NCBI GenBank assembly: GCA_019918135.1
Contig: WBZZ01002368.1
Location: forward strand, 79,501 to 143,500
DNA: 64,000 bases
DNA from: Paulinella micropora
Taxonomy: Eukaryota > Cercozoa > Imbricatea > Euglyphida > Paulinellidae
Direction: 5' to 3'
In this document: positions 1 through 10,894 of the stretch, piece by piece
Numbering within the stretch: the first letter of the stretch is position 1
Layout of the letters: each line of letters begins with the position of its first letter
Program-made: the position numbers and the translations under genes
Notes under the pieces: model-generated
Database searches by the model: none
Seen by the model: the letters and a program-made list of their open reading frames with translations, nothing else
Told to the model about the DNA's origin: nothing

Positions 1-1500
1 GATCTACCTACGTTCATCGACAGGACACATGTACGGTTCGAACAGCTCGCGGCAAGGAATATTATCTTACCCGATATAATTATGATGAAGACAATTTTCA
101 CCCTGCACAAGCTCCATGCATCACACCGCGACTACCTAAAGACAGTAGGCACTACACTGTACTGGTCGAAGTCGGATCACGAGAAACCTACCTTTGACGA
201 GTTTTCCCGACTGATACTACAACAGCACCACGCGCAAGGCTTCGGACCCAGCAACGAATACCAGACCCCTGTCATCGCCAACTATGCAAGCGAGCAGAAG
301 AATGGAGGCAACCGAAGTCGAGGGGGAGCTAACCGCGGGACCGCTAACGGCGGAGCAACAAAGAAACGTCACAACTGCTCCCGCACCAACCATGTCGCTG
401 GAGACTGCCGAGCCACCTGCACGCGCAAAAGTTGTGAAGGTAAGCCGACTCATTCGGGAGCAGAGTGCCCGTTACCTCGACGATCCCAAAAGTCGACCAA
501 GTCAACGACGCGTGCCACACCTCCACCGAAATCTGGTACCCAACGGAGCAACAACGCAAATTTAACAGTGGATGGGCAGCATCAGGAAAGTGAAGGCGAG
601 AAGGAGGCACCTACCGACCAGTGGGACGACGACAACTCTGCTGACATATACATGTTCGATGCCGACTCAGAGAAGGATGAGAGCGATGAAGAACAGGCGA
701 CCCCATCGACTGCATCGTTCCCCGATGCACCGTTGCAACCTACGGGGGACAGCGGGGTTGGCATGTTCAGCTTCAACCTGGATGACAAAAGAAGAAAGCG
801 GATTACTTCAGATGAAATTGAGGCAGCACAGACAGAAGAAGTGCGAGACCCACGCTCACCGCCATCAACTGGACCAGAGGCACAGACTCGAGTGGACATT
901 GAACGGACACTGGACCAACGCTTTGCCAGCCTACTGGACGCAAGGGCAACGACTGCAGACATCGCACACGACCCACGAGCCAGACGGGCTTATGGATCAC
1001 TGACGGGTACTCGCATCGTCGCTGGACCTCACTTGAGATACCCGCCCAACCAACCATCGAACCCCCCAAACCCAGCGGACCCACCGAACCCAGCGGGCCC
1101 ACCGAACCCAACGAACCCGGAGGAGTACGTGTGGCAAACACCGGATGTCAGGGAGTTCATGCAACTACTTGAAGACAAGCGCAGGGGAGAGGAAACAACC
1201 CAACGCAACATCGAGGGGGAGAGAAACGTACCGATCATGATCAACCCACCCACCAACGACATCCCCTACCTGAGGAACCTCTACCTGCGATGTGCAGCCA
1301 ACGTATGGAACCGCTTCCCTCACCCATGGCTCAAGGCAGACGGCCGTGCACCAGCCATGTACGACATGCATGGGACTGACCCTGTGCCGACGCACCCGAA
1401 CCTTCATCACCCAGACAAACGACCAAACATACCGTGGGAATCATTGAGCCGATCACAACAGATAGATGAAATTGATTACCAGCGAGCATTGTCCCACTGA
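1..1500 (+). CDS. Gag-like protein of copia element 1 (partial)
   Basis: The frame is open from base 1 and ends at a TGA at 1498. The N-terminal part resembles a copia capsid region. A nucleocapsid-type motif follows around bases 370-470: NCSRTNHVAGDC keeps C-x4-H-x4-C, but the first cysteine of the CCHC knuckle is replaced by arginine. A second cluster (CRATCTRKSC, then H and C) comes directly after. The middle is acidic and proline-rich, with PPNPA-type repeats near 1060-1120. Near the C-terminus the motif IPWESL, followed by DEIDYQ, is shared with element 2 (near 8356-8410), so the two elements belong to one lineage. Confidence 0.75.
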   Translation, partial: DLPTFIDRTHVRFEQLAARNIILPDIIMMKTIFTLHKLHASHRDYLKTVGTTLYWSKSDHEKPTFDEFSRLILQQHHAQGFGPSNEYQTPVIANYASEQKNGGNRSRGGANRGTANGGATKKRHNCSRTNHVAGDCRATCTRKSCEGKPTHSGAECPLPRRSQKSTKSTTRATPPPKSGTQRSNNANLTVDGQHQESEGEKEAPTDQWDDDNSADIYMFDADSEKDESDEEQATPSTASFPDAPLQPTGDSGVGMFSFNLDDKRRKRITSDEIEAAQTEEVRDPRSPPSTGPEAQTRVDIERTLDQRFASLLDARATTADIAHDPRARRAYGSLTGTRIVAGPHLRYPPNQPSNPPNPADPPNPAGPPNPTNPEEYVWQTPDVREFMQLLEDKRRGEETTQRNIEGERNVPIMINPPTNDIPYLRNLYLRCAANVWNRFPHPWLKADGRAPAMYDMHGTDPVPTHPNLHHPDKRPNIPWESLSRSQQIDEIDYQRALSH

Positions 1501-1577
1501 CACAATCTCCAGAGCGTTAACAGCGACAACCTGACGATCTGCGGTTTCCCACCACCGCCCGTTCATGGGCCACCACC

Positions 1578-2483
1578 ATGGAGACCGAAGGAAGCTACGC
1601 GTACCCCATGCCGCGACCGACACCATGGTTCATCTCTACGAGGATGGCAGCAGGCCGTCCGGAACACCACATCATCCAACACCACCCTAGTCTACCACCT
1701 AGGAGGGAGAAGCGACTTCGCCGAGACGATGGCAGGACCACACCATCGCACAGCAGCAGTGCTGCGACATCGCCACCACGCATCAGCTTGGTCAGACGAG
1801 GACGTCGACGCGGAGAAGCCGCATCATCGTCAACGACATCACCTACAAGAACGAGGACGACGGTGTCGACGGCAACCACATCGACAACTACGTTACCGAC
1901 AAGCACATCCTCATCATGGGATTATGCAACGGCCAACGACGTGTACGACGCAGCTGTGGCACGGATCCGGACGTCTACGACACAAAGCTGTGACGACTCT
2001 ACACCCCTGGTCGCGCCACAACGATACTCGATGCCGACACCTGCGATTGACGACGGATCAATTGCGGGCAATGAGGATACGAGTTACCCAGTGAAAAACG
2101 TTTTCGGGCGATCAGGTGACCGCAATAGCCCACCACAACCGGAGACAGAACCTGCGGAGACTGCGGATTATACAACCCCACCGACGAGTGGATCGACGAC
2201 GACTGGACCTGACATGGCAGCAGCGACGCCCACACCCAGGCCAAGCCAGCCCGTCACCGAAGGCAAGACCGAAGCTACCCCGCCGACACCGACACTAGAG
2301 ACGGCTGCGAAGTCCTACAGCATCATCGACGTTCATGAGTGTTTCAGATGCCCTACAATCGAAGAGGTTGACCTGCTACAGAGGACCTACAATTTCACGA
2401 TCGGGAGAAAGACTGGAAAAAGAGCTTCAAGAAGGGCTGCATCAAGTGCATACCTATCCGCAAGAAGGAGAAAGGTCGAGTGA
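1578..2483 (+). CDS. Low-complexity inter-domain ORF of copia element 1
   Basis: This 301-codon ORF lies between gag and the MYND finger in the same orientation. It is rich in Thr, Ser, Pro and Arg and has no domain I recognise. Its last codons (basic, RRRKVE) overlap the start of the MYND reading frame by four bases. It is probably a linker section of the gag-pol polyprotein, with codon content distorted by frame changes upstream. A separate function cannot be supported. Confidence 0.4.
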   Translation: METEGSYAYPMPRPTPWFISTRMAAGRPEHHIIQHHPSLPPRREKRLRRDDGRTTPSHSSSAATSPPRISLVRRGRRRGEAASSSTTSPTRTRTTVSTATTSTTTLPTSTSSSWDYATANDVYDAAVARIRTSTTQSCDDSTPLVAPQRYSMPTPAIDDGSIAGNEDTSYPVKNVFGRSGDRNSPPQPETEPAETADYTTPPTSGSTTTGPDMAAATPTPRPSQPVTEGKTEATPPTPTLETAAKSYSIIDVHECFRCPTIEEVDLLQRTYNFTIGRKTGKRASRRAASSAYLSARRRKVE

Positions 2484-2770
2484 GACCTGACTGCGAGTTT
2501 TGCAATCGACCACTGGACCTGATTCGACGCTGCACCAGATGCTACACCGCTTCGTACTGCAACTCAACATGTCAAGGCAACGACTGGAAGAGCCACAAGG
2601 ACTACTGCAAACATGCCAGCAAACCAGAGAACAAAGCAGCACTCGCCAGATACAATCAACGGGCACAATCTTTTGGCACGCTGCGTATGGACCTTGCAGA
2701 CAAAGCTGTGACCGACCTTGGATACCGGCGACTGGAGCGATACGAGCTCGGAAGGGAGCTATCGTACTGA
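2480..2770 (+). CDS. MYND zinc finger segment of copia element 1
   Basis: The segment holds a complete MYND-type C6HC pattern. It starts with CEFC, then CTRCYTASYC, then C and a final H-x3-C (SHKDYC). MYND fingers are usually protein-protein interaction modules of chromatin and signalling proteins. After the finger comes the motif YRRLERYEL, matched by YQRLSRYEL in element 2 at the same place, so finger and flank are inherited together. The protease follows in another frame from about 2770. A zinc finger of this class between gag and protease is not part of the standard copia architecture. Confidence 0.85.
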   Translation: MRPDCEFCNRPLDLIRRCTRCYTASYCNSTCQGNDWKSHKDYCKHASKPENKAALARYNQRAQSFGTLRMDLADKAVTDLGYRRLERYELGRELSY

Positions 2771-3648
2771 GCTGGGATCAACTTCAACAACTACCACCGG
2801 GCATACTCAACCTGACCAGGACAGCATCGCTACTCGACGACGACGACGACGCAGAAGCAAACATCAACGTGGACGGGGACGTGGACAACGAGGCTACGGA
2901 CGATGTACATCAAGGGTATTATTACCAGGACATCATTCACGAAGGGAACTATTACCCACAAGAACGGGGGGAGCCTGCATTGGCCACCTTTACTGCAAGC
3001 CCCATAACGACACCCGGAACGTACACTGGAACGAGGGGGAGCGAAAAGCGCAACAAGACCGACACTGTACACATCGTAGTAGACACGGACGACGAAGACA
3101 ACAGCACGTCATCGGGCGGTCATGCACTATCCACCGTCGCTCAACGACGTCCACCGGCACCAGACTTGCTCGACAGTGGGGCAAATCGCTACGTGTTTGG
3201 TAACACAACCGCAACAATCACTGACAGGAAGGAAGCACGCGTCACCTCTCTGAAGAATATATCCAGCCAACCGCGAAGAATTAAACAACAGGCTACTGTG
3301 CAACCACTGTGGATCGGCGGAACCGGACGGGCGTACTCGCCCACTATCAACGACGCTCTAATTGACGAATCCCTGGACTTCTCCTTACTACCGGTGTCTC
3401 ACTTCGATACAGAACAACATAAGGCTATCTTGTTCCAAAATGGACAAGCATTCATACTACGACAGCCCATATATGTGGAGGAGGGGGAGATTGACGCGAG
3501 AGGACGACTCACTAAGTCGAGACTGTACCGATGGACACACCTGACGACCGACCCCTCAACCCGAACCAAAGATATGCTCCCTACGAGACGGCGATTTCCT
3601 ACTTTTCATACAACCCAAACCATTCACAACAACCATGGAAGGCTATGA
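2771..3648 (+). CDS. Retroviral-type aspartic protease of copia element 1
   Basis: The open frame from 2500 to 3648 carries the active-site motif LLDSGANRYVFG near 3166-3200, the D-[ST]-G-[AS] signature of retroelement aspartic proteases that cut the polyprotein. The following residues resemble the conserved region between protease and integrase (LLPVSHFD, then FQNGQAFIL). The frame changes near 2770 from the MYND segment and again around 3530-3640 to the integrase. Before 2770 this frame is a shadow of the MYND frame and is left out. Confidence 0.75.
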
Positions 3649-4487
3649 TGCTACACCGTTCGTTATGTCACGCAAACTATCAAGCTATGCAACGCGTAGC
3701 CAGCTCAGACGGTAAGGGAATGGAGAAGGGTGCCAAAGAGAAGGTCAATGCTTGCCCCGGGTGCCGCGAAGGGAAGGCAACAAAGCAACCATACTGCAAG
3801 GAGAACCACGTAGACAGACAGTACAAGAAGGGGGAAGCACTCAACTTCGACTTCAAGGGACCTTACCCTCTGGCATCTGTATATGGCAACATGTACTCAG
3901 CTACACTATCGTGCTCAGCTTCAAAATTCGCAAGAGATTTCTACACATCATCCCGGGCTGCTCGTTTCTATCTACGACATATCATCATTGGGTTCCGTTT
4001 CTTCGAGACACAGACGGGAAACAAATGCAAAGTATTCAGATGCGATGGAGAACTAGCTACGACAGCAGTACTACAGATGTGTGAGGACAACGGGACGATA
4101 TTCAAACAAACTACGAGAGATGAGTCGAGAATGAACCCATTTGCAGAACGGATTCACAGAAGCAACGACGGAATGTGTATGGCTACATTTCTCGACTCTG
4201 GACTGCCGAACATATATTGGGAGGACACCAACCGAGCAGCCAACGCAAGTAGGATGCTAGTACCGTTGGCAGAAGGACCATACAAGGGGATAACACCGTG
4301 GGAAATAATAACGAAAACAAAGATAGACCCTTCATTTCTGCAACCTGTCGGCTGTCTATGCTACGTAATGATGCCAACTACGACAAAGGGGCAGCCTAGA
4401 GCAATACCAGCTACCTATTTGGGACCAAACCTTATAGACGTACATACAAAATCCTGTTGCACAATCACAGGAAACCAACTGTGGTGA
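3531..4487 (+). CDS. Integrase of copia element 1
   Basis: The N-terminal zinc-binding HHCC region is present as LHRSLCH followed by CPGC (about 3653-3760). The catalytic core follows with the D, D and E positions in NFDFKGPY, FRCDGEL and PFAERIHR. The enzyme would insert element cDNA into the host genome. The frame ends at 4487, and the stretch up to the reverse transcriptase has no clear ORF. Confidence 0.9.
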   Translation: MDTPDDRPLNPNQRYAPYETAISYFSYNPNHSQQPWKAMMLHRSLCHANYQAMQRVASSDGKGMEKGAKEKVNACPGCREGKATKQPYCKENHVDRQYKKGEALNFDFKGPYPLASVYGNMYSATLSCSASKFARDFYTSSRAARFYLRHIIIGFRFFETQTGNKCKVFRCDGELATTAVLQMCEDNGTIFKQTTRDESRMNPFAERIHRSNDGMCMATFLDSGLPNIYWEDTNRAANASRMLVPLAEGPYKGITPWEIITKTKIDPSFLQPVGCLCYVMMPTTTKGQPRAIPATYLGPNLIDVHTKSCCTITGNQLW

Positions 4488-5196
4488 ACAAACCTAACGT
4501 TACATGCAACCCTGAGGTACGTGGTTATGGGATAAAGGTGCACAGCAACTGACCTGGCAAAGTGGACAAGTAGGGCACTCAGCAACGAGCACGACTTAAC
4601 AACGCCACGATGAGCAAAATTCAGGGGGCCCAGCAATTGTACCAGTCACCAACCTTTTTGGCAATGCGAACCGGGCGGACCCATCTTTTTCTCGACCGTT
4701 GTTCAACGATCCACCTTCACAACCCAGTTTCGAGGAAGGACAGGAAGGCAAGGAAGTAATGTTCAAAGTGGTCACACCACTCCAAGAGCAAGGCAGAGGG
4801 CGAGCAAGGGCAGTACAGGGGCACAATGCAGTTGGTCGGTCTGTCGGAGTCGACATCCCAATTCTCTCGCCACAACTACCGACTGCTCAACTGGAATCGA
4901 CCTTGACCTTCCCAGAGGCGACCGTGAACGAACAGGCAATGGGGCAGGCAGGTGGACAACGAGTAGGCAAGATAGCCAGAGTCCCCATTTAAGCCGCACC
5001 TAACAACTATGGTAAGCAACTGGCTAGGAACGACATAGCGGGGGACATCATCCAATCAGCGATCATCCACGGGCCTCGAGCCCGTCGACCAACCCCTATC
5101 ACCCACCCCACTCACCAAGCAGTCGAGGAACGCACCGGTGACGATCAGGAGACGAGCGACATCGCCAACTTTGCACTCTTTACCCGCGTTATTCAG
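4488..5196 (+). other. Integrase to reverse transcriptase linker of element 1
   Basis: No recognisable domain. By position it is the variable C-terminal integrase tail and linker of the pol polyprotein. An open stretch at 4699-4992 in the same orientation is rich in Gln, Glu and Gly and may be a remnant of that tail. Frame changes are needed to join it to either side. Confidence 0.4.
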
Positions 5197-6739
5197 GTGC
5201 CAGCTAAGAAAGCCAGAGATCATCCTCTATTCTATGCTGCACAGAAAGAAGAAGTGGACGGTTTGTACAAAATGGGTACACTGACGTGGGTAAATAAGAA
5301 GGAGGCATGGAAGGCAGGCGTGCCACCGGCTCACACACACTTTGTCAATTCGATCAAAGTCAACGAAGCAACAGGCGATGAGAAACACAAAGCCAGACTT
5401 TGTGCTAACGGGAAAAGGATGAAACAGTTTGTCCACTTCCTTCAGCCCGTACGAGAAGTCGTCCCCCACGGCACAGCAAGTGTTCCTGTTTGTACTGCTA
5501 TCGATTGCAGCAGCTTTCGGTATGCTGCTTATTCATTTCGACTTCAAACAAGCCTACAGCCACGCAGCTATGATCGACCTGGTCTTTGTTTACCCACCGC
5601 CCGTTTTCCAGAACGAAGATGACCCCGATTTGATTTGGCGGCTCGACAAAGCCTTGTATGGCTCACCACAAGCCGGGCGCAGATGGCACGACGTCCTGAC
5701 GGCAGCGATCAGGCTGATTGGATACCTACAATGCGCATTGGATAGTTGTATCTTCTACCTGCGTCCCGCATGCATCGACAATTCTTGTCCGGACCCGGAG
5801 GCACGATCAAGCAAGCTACCTCTGTGGTTGGTGTTACGAACGGACGACATACTTGTCTTTTGCTTCAACAAAGAACAGTCTGACAACTTAGAGCATGAAT
5901 TTCGCAAAACGTTTAACTTAACCAATCTCGGGGAGGTCAGAGTCTTTTGTGGGCTGGAGTTCTACCGCGACACGAGGGGTATCATCATCCATCAACATAC
6001 CTATTGCAAAGGTATACTTGAGGACTTTGGATTCAATAATCCGAAGCCCTCCCGTGTACCCGGGACCACCGCCAACGTTGCCCCGATGCTGGAGAACGCA
6101 CCACTGCGCAAGTTTGCTCTACCATCGCTCATCGGATCGCTGACGTGGCCAGCAACACAGACGAGACCGGACATAGCCTTCGACGTCAATAACGCATCCG
6201 TCACTGCCGCTCACCAACCTGGAGTCGCATACTCCATGTGCAGCCGCATCTTGCGTTATATCGTAGACCCCAGGGGCCTACTGTTTCCTGCGGGCGTAAA
6301 GCCGGATCAGCTGCTATCATACTCAGACAGCAACTTAGGAGGCTGCCTATTTACACGACGATCGCGAACTGGACAGGTACAGGTAATAACGGGTGCACCG
6401 ATAGCCTGTTCATCGAAGCGTCAATCGACTGTAGCACAATCTACTATGGGCGCAAAATGCATCGCCAACTCTGACACCGCACGTGTAGCCATAGCGATTC
6501 AGAACTTTTGTGCGGAGATTGGATACTTCACCAGCTTACCATCTGTAATGTTCAACGACAACCGGGGCGCGATACTAGCGGCGACCAACGGACTGGGAGG
6601 GCAACGCACCCGTCACCTGGACATCAAACATCACTATCTCATCGAACAGGTGCGAGCTGGCAGGTTAGTGCTCCGACACGTACCATCGTTGGACAACACA
6701 GCGGATATCTTCACGAAGCCACACAATTTGCCAACATAG
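5197..6739 (+). CDS. Reverse transcriptase and RNase H of copia element 1
   Basis: Two overlapping frames (5197-5622 and 5429-6739) together cover a copia reverse transcriptase and RNase H. Visible landmarks are the RT entry region (DGLYKMGTLTWV), the HFDFKQAYSHA block, LDKALYGSPQAGRRWH, and an RNase H part with ending LRHVPSLDNTADIFTKP. The catalytic box reads LRTDDILVF where most copia elements have YVDD. The same T-D-D variant occurs in element 2, so it is probably a lineage trait. One frameshift lies near 5430-5480. Confidence 0.88.
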
Positions 6740-7444
6740 TGGGCAGCATCACCGTACGATTGGCAGACGCGATCCCCAACTTTCGCCCATAGTTCCGGGA
6801 CATGATGCTTCATTTTTCTCCTTTTCAGGATTTATGCTGGGCCAGGATACCGGACGCTTGACGACCGACTGGGACCTTGCCTGAAAGGCACTCGCAGATA
6901 TGATAAGGGACAGTGGTATTGTTAACAAAGTTTACGACTTATTTCTCGATCACCACTACAAGTGAATAATAATAGTTAACGTAGCAACTAGTATGACAGC
7001 ATCATCTGGCTACTATACACAGTAGTCACGGCCTCACGCTCAACTCGTTGATATGTTCGCCAATAATAATAATCACATCCCAACTTTACATCATCTCTTC
7101 ACTGTAACAGTAACCGTCATACTGTACATATATACCAAACACAAATGGGGAGTGTTACCGGTCATATATATTACATATCTATCGGTTATATATTCAATTG
7201 TATATGGATATATTTCCAGTACTGATCAGTCCGGTCCTACCTCGTTTACTATTGAGCATCAGGACACTAATCAGTATGATCCGTTTATTATTAATAGGAG
7301 CTAGATTCAGAAACCAGTGCTCGTGCCATTGCACTGCGCACTTCGTTACCAGTTCTCAATCAAGACGATCTACGAAGTACTTCATTGAACCTCTGCGTAA
7401 ATCCAGAACTAGAGTAATTTACTCAATCACCGGAATAATCAATA
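6740..7444 (+). other. Non-coding stretch with presumed LTR sequence between elements 1 and 2
   Basis: No domain-bearing ORF. It contains a purine-rich run before 6914 (candidate polypurine tract) and then AT-rich sequence (TATTGTTAAC onward). By position it should contain the 3' LTR of element 1 and/or the 5' LTR of element 2. I found no obvious matching repeat at 13.0-13.7 kb by eye, so LTR borders are not assigned. Confidence 0.45.
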
Positions 7445-8614
7445 TTGACCGGTTATATCGACAACGATTTTTCCGAACCCGACACCGACGAGGACTTCGC
7501 CCGCGACTACTTTGGTGTTCACAGGTTTGACTACGACAGCGATGCAGATATCGACAGCGACTGCGACTTCGACTACGATGGCGACCAGAAGGGGAGCCAA
7601 GACGACGATGAACCTGACCAACCAATGTTGTCCATAGGTTCAGATGGAGGTTTCAACAACCAGCGCGCCGACGGCAGTTTCGAAGAAGATATCTCCGATG
7701 GCAAAATGCCAGGTCCGCAACAGATGAAGTGCCGCGTGGTACTGCGCGGGGAAACCACAACTCTGGCTTTGGCAGATCACCTTGACGAACAAGCCAATAC
7801 TGCACGTTGGCGACTGCAACCCCGGGAGACCAGGCTACTGCTTTGCGCTCATATAGCGATTAATGGAACATGTGCATTTTCAGCCTGTCCCTTACTACTA
7901 CAAAATGGTCAGACGGACCATGAAGAACCGATGGATGACCGCAACTCCGACTACGATGACCCCGAAGATGATCATATGGATGGTGATGACACTGCCAGCG
8001 ACGGCGATCAGCATCGAGAAACAGATGAGTCAACTGACAACGATCGACATGAAACGCATAGAAGCGCTGACTGCTTTCCTAGGCGTGAACGGGTTTCGAC
8101 GGGCTGTGGATAAGCGGACGGCGCCTTCGCGTTTATGGCCTTCGACCCTGAGCACATGCAAGACATCAACGAATTATTGTCTGTAGGCGAGAGCGAGCAA
8201 GCACAACAAGAAGAAGATGATGAATCATCACCATCTGCTGCTTCGCCACCTCCGCAACAATGGAAAGACCCTAGTCAGGAACAGATCAAGCATGCAGCTG
8301 GGACGGTCAACCCGCACATGGACTTCCTGTCAGCTACCTGTAGGCCCGAGGAAATCCCATGGGAGTCTTTGACAACGGCGCAAAAGCTAGATGAAAACGA
8401 TTATCAGACAAAGCTCAACATGTGGGCATTCATGCCCAAGCTTTACCAAAAGTTCTCCCCTCCCCAAGGGTTCCCAGTGCCACCGATTCACTGGCCTGCT
8501 GCATGGAGATTGGACGCACCCCGAACGTACACAGTGCCAAGAGAAGATCCGTGGTATCCAAATTCTACTTTGCAAGCAAATGTGCCTCATTGCTTTGGAT
8601 CAATCGATACATAG
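7445..8614 (+). CDS. Gag-like region of copia element 2 (frameshifted)
   Basis: Two ORFs cover the region, 7445-8113 and 8135-8614. The first is strongly acidic with repeated Asp-Ser-Asp units (about 7540-7600), and the second carries IPWESL followed by a DENDYQ block matching element 1. No complete CCHC knuckle was seen, unlike in elements 3 and 4. The frame then moves to the long ORF ending at 10203. Confidence 0.6.
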
Positions 8615-10203
8615 AGGATGGGAAAGAGGAAAAGAAGCAACGCATCGCGCTTGGCCCGTTACTTTCCAACTACGATCGGCGTCCAGAGTCCCGCCTACAA
8701 GTCCAATTGATACTTGAACTGATTGGTGACGTTAGGGTGATTGGATCTATCTCCCATCCAGCACTACCGGGTGGACCTGTCTACTGGGCTATTGACGCAC
8801 ACTTTGCGTTTAGGCATGCGTCAATTATGGAGTTGGAATACTGGTCGCTACGGTTGGGATTCAACCTTGTGCCCAAGGGATGGCAAGCCACCCTCACCCA
8901 ATGCAAATTTTGCACAATCTATCATACCTCTCCGTTAATACCTGCAGGTGTGCCTCATGCTAACCCGAATCCGCCCAACTTCTGCGAGTATTGCGACGCG
9001 GTCGAGACGCCCCAGAGCAGACACAGTCGGTGCAGTCGGTGTAACTGGGTCTATTATTGCAATCAAGCATGTCAACGTGCTGATCGAAATGCTCATAGGC
9101 GGTTTTGTACCTTCGCCAACGATGACGCGAATGCGCGACTTAAGAGTAGAGAAGCGCAATTGAACCTACCTGCATGTGGTCTCGGTTCGCAACATGATGA
9201 ATATGCGTGGTTTGCCTACCAGCGGCTGTCGAGATACGAATTGCGCGAACGTGGCCCGGCAGGAGGAACGAGCTATCAACTACCGCCTAAATATGCAGAG
9301 GCCGATCTACAAACTATTTACAGGCGTCTTTCTGGCTTTGTTACATATACTATCCCCAATAATCGTGTGCTCATAGAACCGATGAACGCGGGCGAGCGCA
9401 TGGACTATCAACTGTCATTTGTACCTCGTGCTTTCTCTCTTACGCTGGTTGGATCAGACGCAGCAGCCGAAGTCGAAGATGAAGCGATGGGCCTACTGGG
9501 GAGGAGCAACGACAAGAAATTTACTATCTTTGATTCAGGTTGTAATCGCATAATAGCCCACCCCTCCCATCATGTTTCGAATAGGCACAAGACGCTACCT
9601 ACGCATCTTGCAGGGATCACGAATGATACCTTGAAAGTGACGACGAAAGGGACAGCACACTTCAGCTTTAAGCCTGGTATGGGAGCGACGAAGAACTACT
9701 CCTTAGAAGGAGCACTGGTCACCGACACAGCCCCGTACAACATCATCTCGCCTGAAATATTGGACAAATATTGGGGTTACACAACGATATTTCAAAATGG
9801 TCATGCGCTTGTGTTATCTGAACGGGTCAAGATTGACCCATCCGATGTTGTGTGTCGAGGGAGGATGATGGGAAACAAGGTGTACCGCATGGATGAGAAG
9901 GGTGACGCGCCCCTGGAGCTCAACAAGACCTACAATCCACCCGCAAGTCAAGAGGAAGAATATAGAGCGTCTTTTTCTGTCAACCCTCTACAAACGCTCT
10001 CACCTATACCTGCGATGACTCTACATAGAATTGCGGGACACGCAAGTGTGGAAGCGATGGACAAATTGGCAAAGAAGCTGGGAAGGATCATAACAGGCAG
10101 GAATTGGCGTTTAAAATTACCTTCTCAGTGCTCTGCTTGCCGGCGAAAGCTACGAAGCGCCCCTTCTTCACAGACAACAGCATCGATGGAGAATTCAACA
10201 TAG
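8615..10203 (+). CDS. MYND finger, protease and integrase N-terminus of copia element 2
   Basis: One open frame (8422-10203) carries three pol-side modules in order. A MYND finger lies at about 8980-9110 (CEYC, CSRCNWVYYC, then C and H-x3-C). An aspartic protease motif FDSGCNRII follows near 9530. The start of the integrase (LHRIAGHAS, then CSAC) is near 10020-10140. The motif YQRLSRYEL follows the finger as in element 1. Unlike element 1, finger and protease are in one uninterrupted frame here, which shows that the finger is truly part of the polyprotein. Confidence 0.88.
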
Positions 10204-10802
10204 GTGAGTGCTTACATATCGACTTTCGTGGCCCTTGGCCAACGAAATCGCTGCAAGGAAATCTGTACAAGCTTTGCGTTGTAGATAAGGAAGGCAAGTT
10301 TGGATTCAACCACTTTGCTTTTACAAGGGCGAGCGACGGCTACCAAGCTAAGGTAGAGTCATATGTTGCATTTTTCCAAACTCAAACGGGGAATAAGGTC
10401 AAGCAGATTCGTACGGATGAGGAGTTTGCAACGAAGGCAATGAAAAGCTTCTGCGACCGGAATGGTATTATTCTGAAGACAACGACGCGCAAAGAACCCA
10501 CCTCAAATCCTGTCGCAGAGAGGAATCATCGCACAAGTGGTGGGAGAGCAACTGCGTTGAGAATTGATGCTCGATTACCTGAGGGTTTTTGGGAGGAGAT
10601 GGAGCAGGCAGAGTGGTCCATCAGAATGGTTTCGCCTATGACCAACGGCAAATATGCAGGTCAATCACCTTACGAAGTTACGCTGAAACGCACCTTTCCC
10701 ACTGGGTTTTTGCACCCAATTGGTTGCCTGGCTTTTGTACGAGTACACGCTGCAAAGACAGGGCAAGATTGTCGAAGCACGCAATGTGAAGTTCAACGAT
10801 GA
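10104..10802 (+). CDS. Integrase core of copia element 2
   Basis: The catalytic triad is visible in HIDFRGPW, IRTDEEFA and PVAERNHR, with the region after it (GKYAGQSPYEV, then HPIGCLAFV) typical for copia integrases. The zinc-binding N-terminus sits at the end of the preceding frame, so a frameshift around 10104-10203 separates the two halves. Confidence 0.9.
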   Translation: MAFKITFSVLCLPAKATKRPFFTDNSIDGEFNIGECLHIDFRGPWPTKSLQGNLYKLCVVDKEGKFGFNHFAFTRASDGYQAKVESYVAFFQTQTGNKVKQIRTDEEFATKAMKSFCDRNGIILKTTTRKEPTSNPVAERNHRTSGGRATALRIDARLPEGFWEEMEQAEWSIRMVSPMTNGKYAGQSPYEVTLKRTFPTGFLHPIGCLAFVRVHAAKTGQDCRSTQCEVQR

Positions 10803-10894
10803 GGTACGTGGTTACGACGCACGTGTAGGCGCGTTGCCTTGGGCCTTCGACTCGTCGCCAGTCGCCCAACCGACCGTTGTAGCTGAACGAAAAG

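Larger units (their letters stand above)
1..6910 (+). mobile_element. Ty1/copia LTR retroelement 1 (5' end outside window)
   Basis: The order is gag with a zinc knuckle, MYND zinc finger, aspartic protease (LDSGAN), integrase, reverse transcriptase and RNase H. Integrase before reverse transcriptase is the defining copia order. The reading frame is already open at base 1, so the 5' LTR and start of gag are missing. The coding part is split over several frames, so the copy is probably inactive, although frame errors in the sequence are possible. The right limit is taken at the purine-rich stretch near 6903-6914; no LTR end was proved. Confidence 0.9.
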
